This document shows positions 56,574-64,000 of a stretch of DNA of 64,000 bases, in pieces (position 1 is the stretch's first letter; each line of letters opens with the position of its first letter). Source of the stretch: Deltaproteobacteria bacterium (lineage in GTDB: Bacteria > Desulfobacterota > Syntrophobacteria > Syntrophobacterales > Syntrophobacteraceae); assembly GCA_021777755.1 (NCBI GenBank), contig JAJYDE010000009.1, positions 1 through 64,000 of the forward strand. Direction: 5' to 3'. Position numbers and translations under genes: made by a program. The notes beneath the pieces are model-generated. The model did not search any database and was not told where the DNA came from. It worked only from the letters and a program-made list of their open reading frames with translations.

Positions 56574-56859
56574 GGGCCGTTTCTCCGCTGGTCTATAAGT
56601 TCGATTGGAATGTCGGTTGGAACAGGGGAAAATAGCAATTGTTGGCCAATGAAACAAGACCTTGAAGACACAAGTTCGCGGGGAGGGCGGAAATTTCGCC
56701 GAGGAAGGCAGGCGCCCGCAAGGGCGTTCCGCTCCCCCTGCGCGGGCGTCCCCTTCTTTCTTGCAAATGTTGGAAACAAAATTGTTGGCAACATTTTTGT
56801 TGGCCTGGAAAACGGAACCACCCTTCATCGCCGCTTAAGCTTGGCCCCGCAGCAGCCCC

Positions 56860-57807
56860 TCACACGTGGTTTCTCAACTGAAGTTCGGCGGGGTGGGGAT
56901 CCAGATAGCACTGCTCCTGGAGATAGGGCTGTTTGTATTTGCGAACGTAGTGTTTGAGAAGAGCAAGGGGAACGACGAGCGGGAAATACCCGTTGTAGTA
57001 TTGATCCATTATTTCGTTCAGCTCCAATTTTTCGTCCGGAGTCAACTGTTTTTTGAAATAGCCCATGATATGCTGAAGCACGTTCGTGTTTTTCTTGACG
57101 CTCGATTTTAACCGCAGACCCTCCATGAGCATTTTTTCATACTGGCTGAAGAGTTTGTCGGCGGGGATTTCCCCGGCCCTGGCGACCAGTTTTCCCATCT
57201 CGTTTGCAACCTTGGGGCTGTGGGCCATCATCTGCAGTTTGTGCCGGCTGTGGAATTCAATCAGGCACGCGGTTTTGCGCCCCTTCTCCAAGCTCTCCCG
57301 CCATCTTTTCAGGGCGAAAATACGTTCGATAAAATTCTCGCGAAGTTCGGGATCATGCAGCCTTCCTTCGTCTTCAACCGGGATGAGGGGGAAATGTGTC
57401 ATGAATGCCCGGGCAAAGATGCCGACCCCGATTTTATGCGGCACCCCCTTTTCATCCAGCACCCTCACCCGCTCCATGCCGCTGCTGGGCGAGTTGCTCT
57501 TGAATATGAACCCGAAGAGGTTTTCCGATTCGAGTTCTCTCACTCTCCGGTCGGCCCAAACGAGCATGCGGTCGGTTAGATCCGTTTTCGTTCGCGTAGT
57601 CACCAGGCGAGGCGCACCGGGGTTCCCCTCGAGGTGCATGGATTCCCGGGGTGTTTTCAAACCGCATTCGACCTCCGGGCACACCGGCATATAATCGAAA
57701 TACCGCCCGAGGGTATCTTTCAAAAACCGGTCGAGTTTGTGGCCGCCGTCATATCTGACCGGCTCGCCCAAAAGACATGTACTGATGCCCAATTTGATCT
57801 TGTCCAT
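56860..57807 (-). CDS. DUF523 and DUF1722 protein (YbgA-like)
   Basis: A 315-aa protein with an N-terminal DUF523 domain (about 5-150: LGISTCLLGEPVRYDGGHK, VCPEVECGL, FIFKSNSPSSG) and a C-terminal DUF1722/YbgA domain (about 185-315: FHSRHKLQMMAHSP, LQHIMGYFKKQLTPDEK, PLALLKHYVRKYKQPYL). Two Cys near each end of DUF523 suggest metal or redox function. Proteins with both domains occur widely; a thiouridine or tRNA-related role has been suggested for DUF523 relatives, but this is not shown. Confidence 0.85.
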   Translation of the reverse strand: MDKIKLGISTCLLGEPVRYDGGHKLDRFLKDTLGRYFDYMPVCPEVECGLKTPRESMHLEGNPGAPRLVTTRTKTDLTDRMLVWADRRVRELESENLFGFIFKSNSPSSGMERVRVLDEKGVPHKIGVGIFARAFMTHFPLIPVEDEGRLHDPELRENFIERIFALKRWRESLEKGRKTACLIEFHSRHKLQMMAHSPKVANEMGKLVARAGEIPADKLFSQYEKMLMEGLRLKSSVKKNTNVLQHIMGYFKKQLTPDEKLELNEIMDQYYNGYFPLVVPLALLKHYVRKYKQPYLQEQCYLDPHPAELQLRNHV

Positions 57808-58032
57808 CGTTTGACAAGCCTCCGGGACAGAGTATCGAAAAACTCCACCTCTTCAGGTTGGACAGGGCTTCCGAAAATTTTCACGGCCCTGACAATCAAT
57901 TTAAGACTTTCATCCATTCTACCGATATTTCTTTTTACCGAAACAAGAAATGGAGAAAAGATGGCTGCGAACCGATACTCATACTTTTGGGATTCGCAAA
58001 TCGACGACCTGTGTTCAAAAAAGGAGGTCTGC

Positions 58033-61000
58033 ATGTCCAAAACATCCCGCATTGCCACATTAGCCCTTGGAGCACTGTTTTGGCTCCTCCTGTCGGCGGC
58101 CGTCAACACCGCGTTCGCAACCGGGGCAATTGCCATCAATGAAAACGACAGGCTGGTTCTTCCCGGCAATGTACATCCGGCGGCAAAGCCTCAGAACGAT
58201 ATCGGGCGAGCCAACGCCCAGTCGCCCGAGAGCCGGATGATTCTCCTGCTGAAGCTTTCCCCGGACAAGCAGGCGGCGCTCGACAAGTTTAGTGCCGAAC
58301 AGCTCGACAAGTCTTCGGCCAACTATCATCACTGGCTCACCCCGGAAGAATTCGGCAAACGGTTCGGGCGAAGCCCCGCAACGGTCGCCCGTGTAAAAGG
58401 CTGGCTCGTCTCGCACGGGTTCAATGTCCAGCAGGTGGCCAAGGGCGGCAACTGGATAAATTTTTCGGGCACGATCGGCCAGGTCGAGAGCACCTTTCAT
58501 ACACAAATTCACAAATACCTGCTCAACGGAAAGACTTATCACGCCAACTCGACGGATCCCTCCATTCCAAGGGCGCTTGCCGACGTCGTGGCCGGCCCGG
58601 TATCTCTTAATAATTTTCCGATCAAAACCCGGCCCAAGCCCCAATATTACGATCCGAACAAGGGCTCGTACGAGCTATCGCCCTACGATTTTTATCAAGT
58701 CTATAACGTTCCCACTTCGAGCTACTCGGGTGCGGGGGTGACGATCGCCATTGCGGGAGATACCACCTCGACCAGTTGGCCGGCCGACTGGGACAGTTTC
58801 CGCTCGAACTTCAACCTGCCGGCAAACACCCCCACGATCATCTGCAACCCTGCCAACACCTGCCCCGCCAACAGCCCCGACGACGAGTACGAGTCGGACC
58901 TCGATGTCGAATGGGCCGGCGCCGTGGCTTATGGAGCCACCATCGACTATGTCACCTCGCAAAGCACGAACTCCAACCTGGGAGTGGATTTTTCGTCTCA
59001 ATACGTTGTCGATAACAAACTGGCGCCCATACTAAGCGAGAGCTACGGCGTTTCCGAACTCGACATGGGTACAACCTGGTGCGCCTTCTACAACACGATC
59101 TGGCAGCAGGCCGCCGCCGAGGGGATCACGGTTTTCGTTTCTTCCGGCGACCAAGGGGCCTATATGAGCATGACCAGTTCGATTTCCGTAAACGGCATGG
59201 CCTCCACCCCTTACAACGTCGCGGTGGGCGGAACCGAATTCGCCAACCAGTCATCGTCTTCCTTCTCGAACTACTGGAATTCGAACGGCTATGCCATCGG
59301 CTACATACCGGAGACATGCTGGAACGACGGCTATGACAGCAACGGGAAATTATGGGCCTCCGGCGGCGGGGTCTCGACTCTTTACACCAAGCCGGCGTGG
59401 CAGGTGTGCCCCGGGGTGCCCACCGACGGCATGCGCGATATGCCCGACGTCTCCCTGGATGCCTCCAACAATGTCGGCTACGAGGTCATGATACAGGGCG
59501 CACTGCAGGATATTGGCGGCACATCGGCTTCATCGCCGTCACTTGCCGGCATCATGGCGCTCATCGTTCAAAATCTTGGCGGCGCCTGGCAGGGAAACGC
59601 GAATCCTGTTTTCTACCAACTGGGCAATGCTCAGTACAGCGGAACACAAGGCGCAAGCGTCGTTTACCACAACATAACCACGGGCGACAACGGCTATTAT
59701 GCAAGTGGGCCCGGCTACAACCAGACCACCGGCCTGGGCTCGGTGGACGCGACAGCTCTGATCCATGCCTTTACCCCGCTCCAGGGCGGATCCGTCACGG
59801 TTACGATCACCCCCGCGGCGGCAGTAAGCGCCGGGGCCATGTGGGCGGTGGACGGGGGTTCGTGGAACACGAGCGGTTCAACCGCTTCGAGCCTAAGCGC
59901 AGGATCTCACACGGTCAGTTTCGAAACCATTTCCGGCTGGACAACGCCAGGCAGTCAGACGGTCTCGGTCACCGCAGGACAAACCACCTCGGTCACCGGA
60001 ACCTACACACAAACACAGAACGCCGCTTGCGGAAGCAGTAGCGGCGGCGATTTCTATTCCGCCCCGACCTCGAATCTTTGCAGCTCCGGCAACGCTTCAC
60101 AGGTGACAAACAACGGGTCGGGTTCGTGGGTTTGGAGTTGTGCCGGAACAAACGGCGGATCAAACGTAGCCTGCTCGGCCGGCGTCGAGGCAAACGGCGC
60201 CTGCGGGAGCAGCAGCGGCGGCAGTTTCACTTCCGCTCCAAGCAGCAATCTTTGCTCGGTCGGGACCTCCACCCAGGTCCTCGGTTCCGGCCCGTGGACA
60301 TGGAGCTGCCAGGGATTAAACGGCGGGACCAATGCCAACTGCTCCGCCAGCCTCAGTGGAGGATGCGGCTGGGCAAACGGCCAGAGTTTCTTCAAAACTC
60401 CTCCATCAAGCGAGCTTTGCATTTCCGGGAAAGCTTCAAGGCTCTCCGGAAGAGGTCCCTGGTATTGGACCTGCACAGGATCGAACGGAGGCGGTACGCA
60501 GAGCTGTTCGGCAAATCTCGAAGTCAACGGCCTCTGCGGTGCGGCGAGCGGAAAGGCTTACTTCTCGGCCCCCACATCGAGTCTTTGCAAATCCGGCACG
60601 GCTTCTTCGCTCACAGGGTCCGGACCATGGGGCTGGACCTGCCAGGGGATAAACGGGGGTACGAGTTCAAGCTGCTCGGCAACACTCAAGGTGAACGGAA
60701 CGTGCGGTTCGGCAAACAAGGGTAATTTCTTTACGCAACCGGATTCGAGCCTGCTTTGTAACTCCGGCAATCCCTCCTCGGTTGTAACAACGCGAGGACT
60801 GTTTCAATGGAGATGCGCAGGTTCAAACGGCGGCAGCAGCAGAAGCTGTTCAGCCAAACAGGAAATAAACGGCGCATGCGGTTACGCAAATGGAGCGAGT
60901 TTCCTGAAGGTCCCTCCCCTGCAGAGCCTTTGCAGCGCGGGCAAAGCTTCCAGAGTTGTCGGGAAAGGCCCCTGGAGCTGGAGCTGCGCGGGATCAAACG

Positions 61001-61038
61001 GAGGCGGCACGGCCAGTTGTTCGGCTCAGCTGCAGTAG
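58033..61038 (+). CDS. secreted S53 peptidase (sedolisin) with six Cys-rich repeats
   Basis: A 1001-aa exported serine-carboxyl peptidase, active at acid pH in characterised relatives. The signal peptide (ALGALFWLLLSAAVNTAFA) follows an AAGGAGG site. A Pro-kumamolisin propeptide (about 40-190) precedes the S53 domain (about 200-570): Glu/Asp in YESDLDVEWAGA, oxyanion Asp in SSGDQGAY, nucleophile Ser in GGTSASSPSLAG. A linker with SVTVTITPAAAV follows, then six repeats of about 55 residues (663-1001), each with four Cys and the pattern ACG...LC...GPW.WSC.G.NGG...CSA. These repeats look like a surface adhesin or binding stalk. The ATG at 58033 is chosen over a longer frame that covers the divergent neighbour. 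Confidence 0.9.
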   Translation: MSKTSRIATLALGALFWLLLSAAVNTAFATGAIAINENDRLVLPGNVHPAAKPQNDIGRANAQSPESRMILLLKLSPDKQAALDKFSAEQLDKSSANYHHWLTPEEFGKRFGRSPATVARVKGWLVSHGFNVQQVAKGGNWINFSGTIGQVESTFHTQIHKYLLNGKTYHANSTDPSIPRALADVVAGPVSLNNFPIKTRPKPQYYDPNKGSYELSPYDFYQVYNVPTSSYSGAGVTIAIAGDTTSTSWPADWDSFRSNFNLPANTPTIICNPANTCPANSPDDEYESDLDVEWAGAVAYGATIDYVTSQSTNSNLGVDFSSQYVVDNKLAPILSESYGVSELDMGTTWCAFYNTIWQQAAAEGITVFVSSGDQGAYMSMTSSISVNGMASTPYNVAVGGTEFANQSSSSFSNYWNSNGYAIGYIPETCWNDGYDSNGKLWASGGGVSTLYTKPAWQVCPGVPTDGMRDMPDVSLDASNNVGYEVMIQGALQDIGGTSASSPSLAGIMALIVQNLGGAWQGNANPVFYQLGNAQYSGTQGASVVYHNITTGDNGYYASGPGYNQTTGLGSVDATALIHAFTPLQGGSVTVTITPAAAVSAGAMWAVDGGSWNTSGSTASSLSAGSHTVSFETISGWTTPGSQTVSVTAGQTTSVTGTYTQTQNAACGSSSGGDFYSAPTSNLCSSGNASQVTNNGSGSWVWSCAGTNGGSNVACSAGVEANGACGSSSGGSFTSAPSSNLCSVGTSTQVLGSGPWTWSCQGLNGGTNANCSASLSGGCGWANGQSFFKTPPSSELCISGKASRLSGRGPWYWTCTGSNGGGTQSCSANLEVNGLCGAASGKAYFSAPTSSLCKSGTASSLTGSGPWGWTCQGINGGTSSSCSATLKVNGTCGSANKGNFFTQPDSSLLCNSGNPSSVVTTRGLFQWRCAGSNGGSSRSCSAKQEINGACGYANGASFLKVPPLQSLCSAGKASRVVGKGPWSWSCAGSNGGGTASCSAQLQ

Positions 61039-61499
61039 GTTTTGCCGAAGGGAATTTCCAAGGTTGAAGGGGCTTCCTTTTTTGGCCGGCCGGCAGACGA
61101 GAGCCGGCCGGCAAGGCAGCCCCTTCCGCACATGGGCGGCAGGCACGGGCCGCCCGACCGGAACCGAGTCACAGGAACATCTGCGCCTGAATCGCCAGTC
61201 TAGCCACTGAATTCCACATCTGATAATAATAGTGTATAAAAGGCCCCTGCTCGGGGTCGGGGGGGCGATGCCGTTGACGTAAGGCAGGGGCACTGAAAAG
61301 CAAAGATCAAAAGAGCGGGGAGCTGAGCCCCCCGCACCCCCGCAGGATCCGGTGGCACAAAAATCTGCTCCAACAGGCTTAAGCCAACAACATCGGGGGC
61401 GGGGGGGGGGGTGAATGCACCCGCCTCTCGGCCGCCGTCAAACGGGGGAAAGAAACTTTTCGCGGGTTGCGGTTCAATCTAAAAATCCGAGGTTAAATA
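61039..61499. other. gene-free stretch after the peptidase
   Basis: Contains the large hairpin at 61068-61126 and a pure G-run at 61401-61411. No gene seen. The stretch is GC-rich, and open frames here lack family character. Confidence 0.5.
61068..61126. repeat. large nested hairpin after the peptidase gene
   Basis: An outer 8-bp arm AAGGGGCT (61068-61075) pairs with AGCCCCTT (61119-61126), enclosing a perfect GCCGGCCGGC stem (61086-61095 and 61104-61113). The T-run lies inside the structure, before the inner stem, not after it, so it is unusual for a terminator although it lies 30 bases after the stop codon. Confidence 0.6.
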
Positions 61500-61907
61500 A
61501 TGGCCATACAGGTAGTTGCCGAACAGGAATTTCTCGTTGGAGCGCCGAGCGTGCTCGAAGGTCGGGCCCCGGGCGGTTCATTTGCGGCCGTATTTGAGGA
61601 TGACGGTGATACGGGCTACTTTTATGCACTGGACGCCAATGAGCAAGCAAGTCCGCTCCAGGATGCCGTACATATCTACAACGTCGCCAACGTGAGCGAC
61701 CGGGCAAAACCGGTATGTGCCGTAATTGGCTGGTCCATAGATAATCGCAAGGCGGTGCTACTCCTTAACGACCATCCTCACGCGATATTTGATTTTGATA
61801 AAAAACGGGGATACTGCCGTACCGGATTTCCCCCTCCAAAGCCGGAGTCCGAATGGTCGATCGACGGTCACGCCTGGTCGGAGACGGCGATAGAGCTTTT
61901 CGAATGA
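61500..61907 (+). CDS. DUF2251 domain protein
   Basis: A 135-aa protein resembling the DUF2251 family (FAAVFEDDGDTGYFYALD, VHIYNVANVSDR, IGWSIDNRKAVLLLNDHPHAIFDFD). Small, soluble and acidic. Such proteins are sometimes immunity-like proteins, but I know no direct evidence for this one. It converges with the hydrogenase-related genes. Confidence 0.7.
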   Translation: MAIQVVAEQEFLVGAPSVLEGRAPGGSFAAVFEDDGDTGYFYALDANEQASPLQDAVHIYNVANVSDRAKPVCAVIGWSIDNRKAVLLLNDHPHAIFDFDKKRGYCRTGFPPPKPESEWSIDGHAWSETAIELFE

Positions 61908-62013
61908 GGTCATCAACTCATCACGGCTTCCACCGGACACACTCTGGCGCATCTTGGCAACGAGTTTTCCCGGTTCAAACGAATTGATCACACACCGGAA
62001 GAATTCCCCGGTC

Positions 62014-62769
62014 TCAAGAGATCCGGCCCGTCAGCCTCAGCAGGCCGTCAAGGATGGCAAGCGGGCTTGGCGGACATCCGGGAATGTGGAGATCGACGGG
62101 GAGCAGCCCCCCCGCCCCGTTATGGACTTCTTCATGATCGATGAAGGGTCCTCCCGATATGGCGCACGAACCGACCAGGATGACCACTTTGGGTTCGGGC
62201 ACGGCCCGGTAGGTCTTGAGCAGGGCAAGACGCATGTTTTCAGAAACCGGCCCGGTTATGAGCAGTCCGTCCGCATGTCTGGGGGAGGCCACGAATTGAA
62301 TACCAAAACGGCCCAGGTCCCAGCCGACGGTTCCCAGCACATTGGTGTCGGCTTCGCACGCGTTGCATCCTCCGGCGCTTACCTGGCGAAGCTTTAAAGA
62401 TTTTGCGAAAAGCCGCTTTGCCCCGGCCGCCACGATCTGGCCCGCGGGCCTTTCGGGGGCGGCAACAACCAGGTTTTCTCGACTGGATTCGGCCACCCGG
62501 TAGTCGTTTGAAAAGATAATGGCCCGCGAGGGGCACAGGGGGGCGCAAGCGCCGCAAAAAAGGCATTTGCCCAGATCGATTCCGAGGGGATTTCGGAGGA
62601 CGGCGCCGGTCGGGCAGACTTGTTCGCACAGGCTGCAAGCCGGATCGCACTTTTCCGCAAAAACGGCGGGCCTTCCCTGATAGCGGTCGGAGAGCGCGGG
62701 CGGGGGGCCGTCGGGAAATTCAATGGTACGATGTTTCTGTTGCAACCTGGCCCAGAGGATATCGAGCAT
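62014..62769 (-). CDS. energy-converting hydrogenase-related small subunit, ferredoxin fusion
   Basis: A 251-aa protein: an N-terminal ferredoxin-like domain (about 30-90) with two [4Fe-4S] motifs (CDPACSLCEQVCP and CLFCGACAPLCP), and a C-terminal NuoB/HycG domain with the proximal-cluster Cys in GGCNACEADTN, VGSCAISGGPF and PGCPPSPL. Subunit of a membrane complex related to group 4 hydrogenases and complex I. It follows the large subunit gene by 25 bases. Fusion of ferredoxin and small subunit is known in Ehr/Hyf-type systems. Confidence 0.85.
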   Translation of the reverse strand: MLDILWARLQQKHRTIEFPDGPPPALSDRYQGRPAVFAEKCDPACSLCEQVCPTGAVLRNPLGIDLGKCLFCGACAPLCPSRAIIFSNDYRVAESSRENLVVAAPERPAGQIVAAGAKRLFAKSLKLRQVSAGGCNACEADTNVLGTVGWDLGRFGIQFVASPRHADGLLITGPVSENMRLALLKTYRAVPEPKVVILVGSCAISGGPFIDHEEVHNGAGGLLPVDLHIPGCPPSPLAILDGLLRLTGRIS

Positions 62770-62794
62770 AAGAACACACCTTCGTTAATGTCTG

Positions 62795-64000
62795 TTACAG
62801 ATCATGGCCGCAGTAGGACAGATTGAAACTCTTGTTGCAGAGCGGGAAATCGGATATCTGCTGCCCTCTTAGCGCATAGGCCAGTGCGAACCAATTATGG
62901 AAGGAGGGATCGACGACCTTGTAGCGGGCGAATTTTCCCTGTGAATCGGTAAGAGCCACGTGGCAAATTTCTCCCCTCCAGCCTTCGACAAGGGATACGG
63001 CGATGCGACCGGGTTGAAGCGGCCGAGGAGAGAGCTGCGCAGCCCCGCCGGGAAGGCCTCGCAACTGCTCGCGCAGGAAGGCCACCGACCTCTGGATTTC
63101 AAGCCATCGCACGTAACCGCGCGCGAAAACGTCACCAGTCGGGCAGGTGGATACGGGGATCTGGTAGAGCTGAAAGATGGAGTGGGGCATATCGCGGCGG
63201 ATATCCTGTTCGACCCCGCAGGCCCGGGCGGCCGGGCCGACCAACCCCATTGCAAGGCAATCCCGCCTCAGGATCGTCCCCGTTCCTTCGAACCGGGCCA
63301 TAACGGAGGAAGAATTCCACAGCAAACCGACCGCGACAGAGAGGTCTTTTTCGAGCAGATCGAGGCGCCGGAGCAGTTCATCGCGCCTGTCGCCGTCAAT
63401 ATCGAAACCGATCCCCCCCGGTCTTACCAGGCCGCGGCCGAAGCGGTTTCCGCAGATAAGGGCACTCATGTTGAGCACGTCTCCCCGAATGCGGCCGCAG
63501 TAGGAAAGGGTGGGAAGGTAGCCCACATCGCCCGCGAGAGCCCCGAGGTCTCCGGTGTGATTTGCGATGCGCTCCAGTTCGAGGGCCACGCCGCGAAGCA
63601 CTTGAGCTTTCGCCGGGGTCGATGTTGCCGAAAGGGCCTCGGTCAACTCGCTGTAGGCGAGGCTGTGCCCCACGGAGGTGTCTCCGGACAGGGTTTCCAT
63701 GTAATGGATGGTGCGCCGGTCGGGTCCGCCCGCAAGCTTTCGCTCCACTCCGCGGTGCTGGTAGCCAAGCGAGATTTCGAGGTGAAAAACATTTTCCCCG
63801 TGGCACTGAAATCGAAAGTGGCCGGGTTCGATGATCCCGGCGTGAACCGGGCCGACCGCGACCTCGTGGACCTCGCAACCCTCGATGCCGAAAAAATCGG
63901 TCACGCCGATTTCCGGCAAGGGCTCGGCGCGGCCTTGCGAGGCTTGCCCGTAGGGGGCGTGAAACCGGATGGGCTTCAGCCACGGATGTCCGCAGGGCTT
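62795..64000 (-). CDS. energy-converting hydrogenase-related large subunit (partial, 5' end beyond window)
   Basis: Partial gene; the frame stays open to the window edge. The first residues seen (KPCGHPWLKPIRFH) look like the end of a NuoC-like domain, then a NuoD/HycE domain follows (GPVHAGIIEPGHFRF, HLEISLGYQHRGVE, LSYCGRIRGDVLN). In true group 4 hydrogenases the N-terminal motif carries two Ni-binding Cys (CGxC). Here it is SGDTSVGHSLAY (codons near 63688-63677), so both Cys are replaced, and the C-terminal motif is LSYCGHDL rather than DPCxxC. It should not bind NiFe: an Ehr-type relative working as an ion- or electron-coupling module is more likely. A TTG at 63919 was the only start-like codon in the window. 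Confidence 0.8.
   Translation of the reverse strand, partial: KPCGHPWLKPIRFHAPYGQASQGRAEPLPEIGVTDFFGIEGCEVHEVAVGPVHAGIIEPGHFRFQCHGENVFHLEISLGYQHRGVERKLAGGPDRRTIHYMETLSGDTSVGHSLAYSELTEALSATSTPAKAQVLRGVALELERIANHTGDLGALAGDVGYLPTLSYCGRIRGDVLNMSALICGNRFGRGLVRPGGIGFDIDGDRRDELLRRLDLLEKDLSVAVGLLWNSSSVMARFEGTGTILRRDCLAMGLVGPAARACGVEQDIRRDMPHSIFQLYQIPVSTCPTGDVFARGYVRWLEIQRSVAFLREQLRGLPGGAAQLSPRPLQPGRIAVSLVEGWRGEICHVALTDSQGKFARYKVVDPSFHNWFALAYALRGQQISDFPLCNKSFNLSYCGHDL

Overview
This is a GC-rich bacterial chromosome segment, most likely from a strictly anaerobic Desulfobacterota (deltaproteobacterial) sulfate reducer or syntroph. That placement is an inference. It rests on a 2-oxoacid:ferredoxin oxidoreductase operon joined to heterodisulfide-reductase (Hdr) flavoproteins, a UGA/selenocysteine codon in hdrA, a Wolinella-type fumarate reductase/succinate dehydrogenase, and a hydrogenase-related complex. 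No rRNA, CRISPR array or phage structural genes were seen.

Layout. (1) 1-5727 is accessory DNA: a DDE transposase, then a small tRNA-Leu(UAA)-targeted island (about 1773-5641) flanked by 58-bp direct repeats of the tRNA 3' part. The island carries a frameshifted tyrosine integrase, a hicB antitoxin beside a hicA toxin interrupted by an in-frame amber codon, and short, partly broken Cys-rich genes. A pair of 12-bp tandem repeats lies just inside each end. (2) 5860-16198 (minus) is the most striking region: korD-korA-korB-korC, a 1117-aa HdrA/NfnB-like hybrid, an MvhD-HdrC-HdrB fusion, and a selenocysteine HdrA-MvhD fusion with a bSECIS-like hairpin right after the UGA. It reads as one operon for passing electrons from 2-oxoacid oxidation into a flavin-based bifurcating or confurcating Hdr complex. 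(3) 16561-22399: a metallo-beta-lactamase-fold phosphodiesterase-like protein, a large membrane/TPR protein, an HDOD-GAF protein and dodecin. (4) 22455-26606: fumarate reductase/succinate dehydrogenase frdCAB (frdA probably starts at CTG) plus a cytidylate-kinase-like protein. (5) 26828-32786: a complete tripartite RND efflux operon. (6) 32861-41313: assorted genes, including a cNMP-binding HDOD protein, a Bax-inhibitor-1 protein, an RNase H-like exonuclease, a FemAB remnant, an ExeA-LysM ATPase and an SUMF-domain protein. (7) 41413-45619: two amtB genes and two P-II genes in an unusual inverted arrangement with sigma-54-like promoters. (8) 45762-49428: corC-like, lnt and prfB (with the classical RF2 programmed frameshift). 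(9) 49670-52088: agmatine-to-putrescine genes and AdoMet decarboxylase. (10) 52529-57807: a response-regulator diguanylate cyclase, NAD kinase, a CoxE/MoxR pair and a DUF523/DUF1722 protein. (11) 58033-61907: a secreted S53 peptidase with six Cys-rich repeats, and a DUF2251 protein. (12) 62014-64000: two subunits of an energy-converting-hydrogenase-related complex whose large subunit lacks the N-terminal Ni-binding cysteines; it runs off the right edge.

Together the core genes suggest an anaerobe that oxidises organic acids through 2-oxoacid oxidoreductase and succinate/fumarate steps, handles low-potential electrons through Hdr and Ehr-type complexes, and has strong nitrogen-responsive ammonium uptake.
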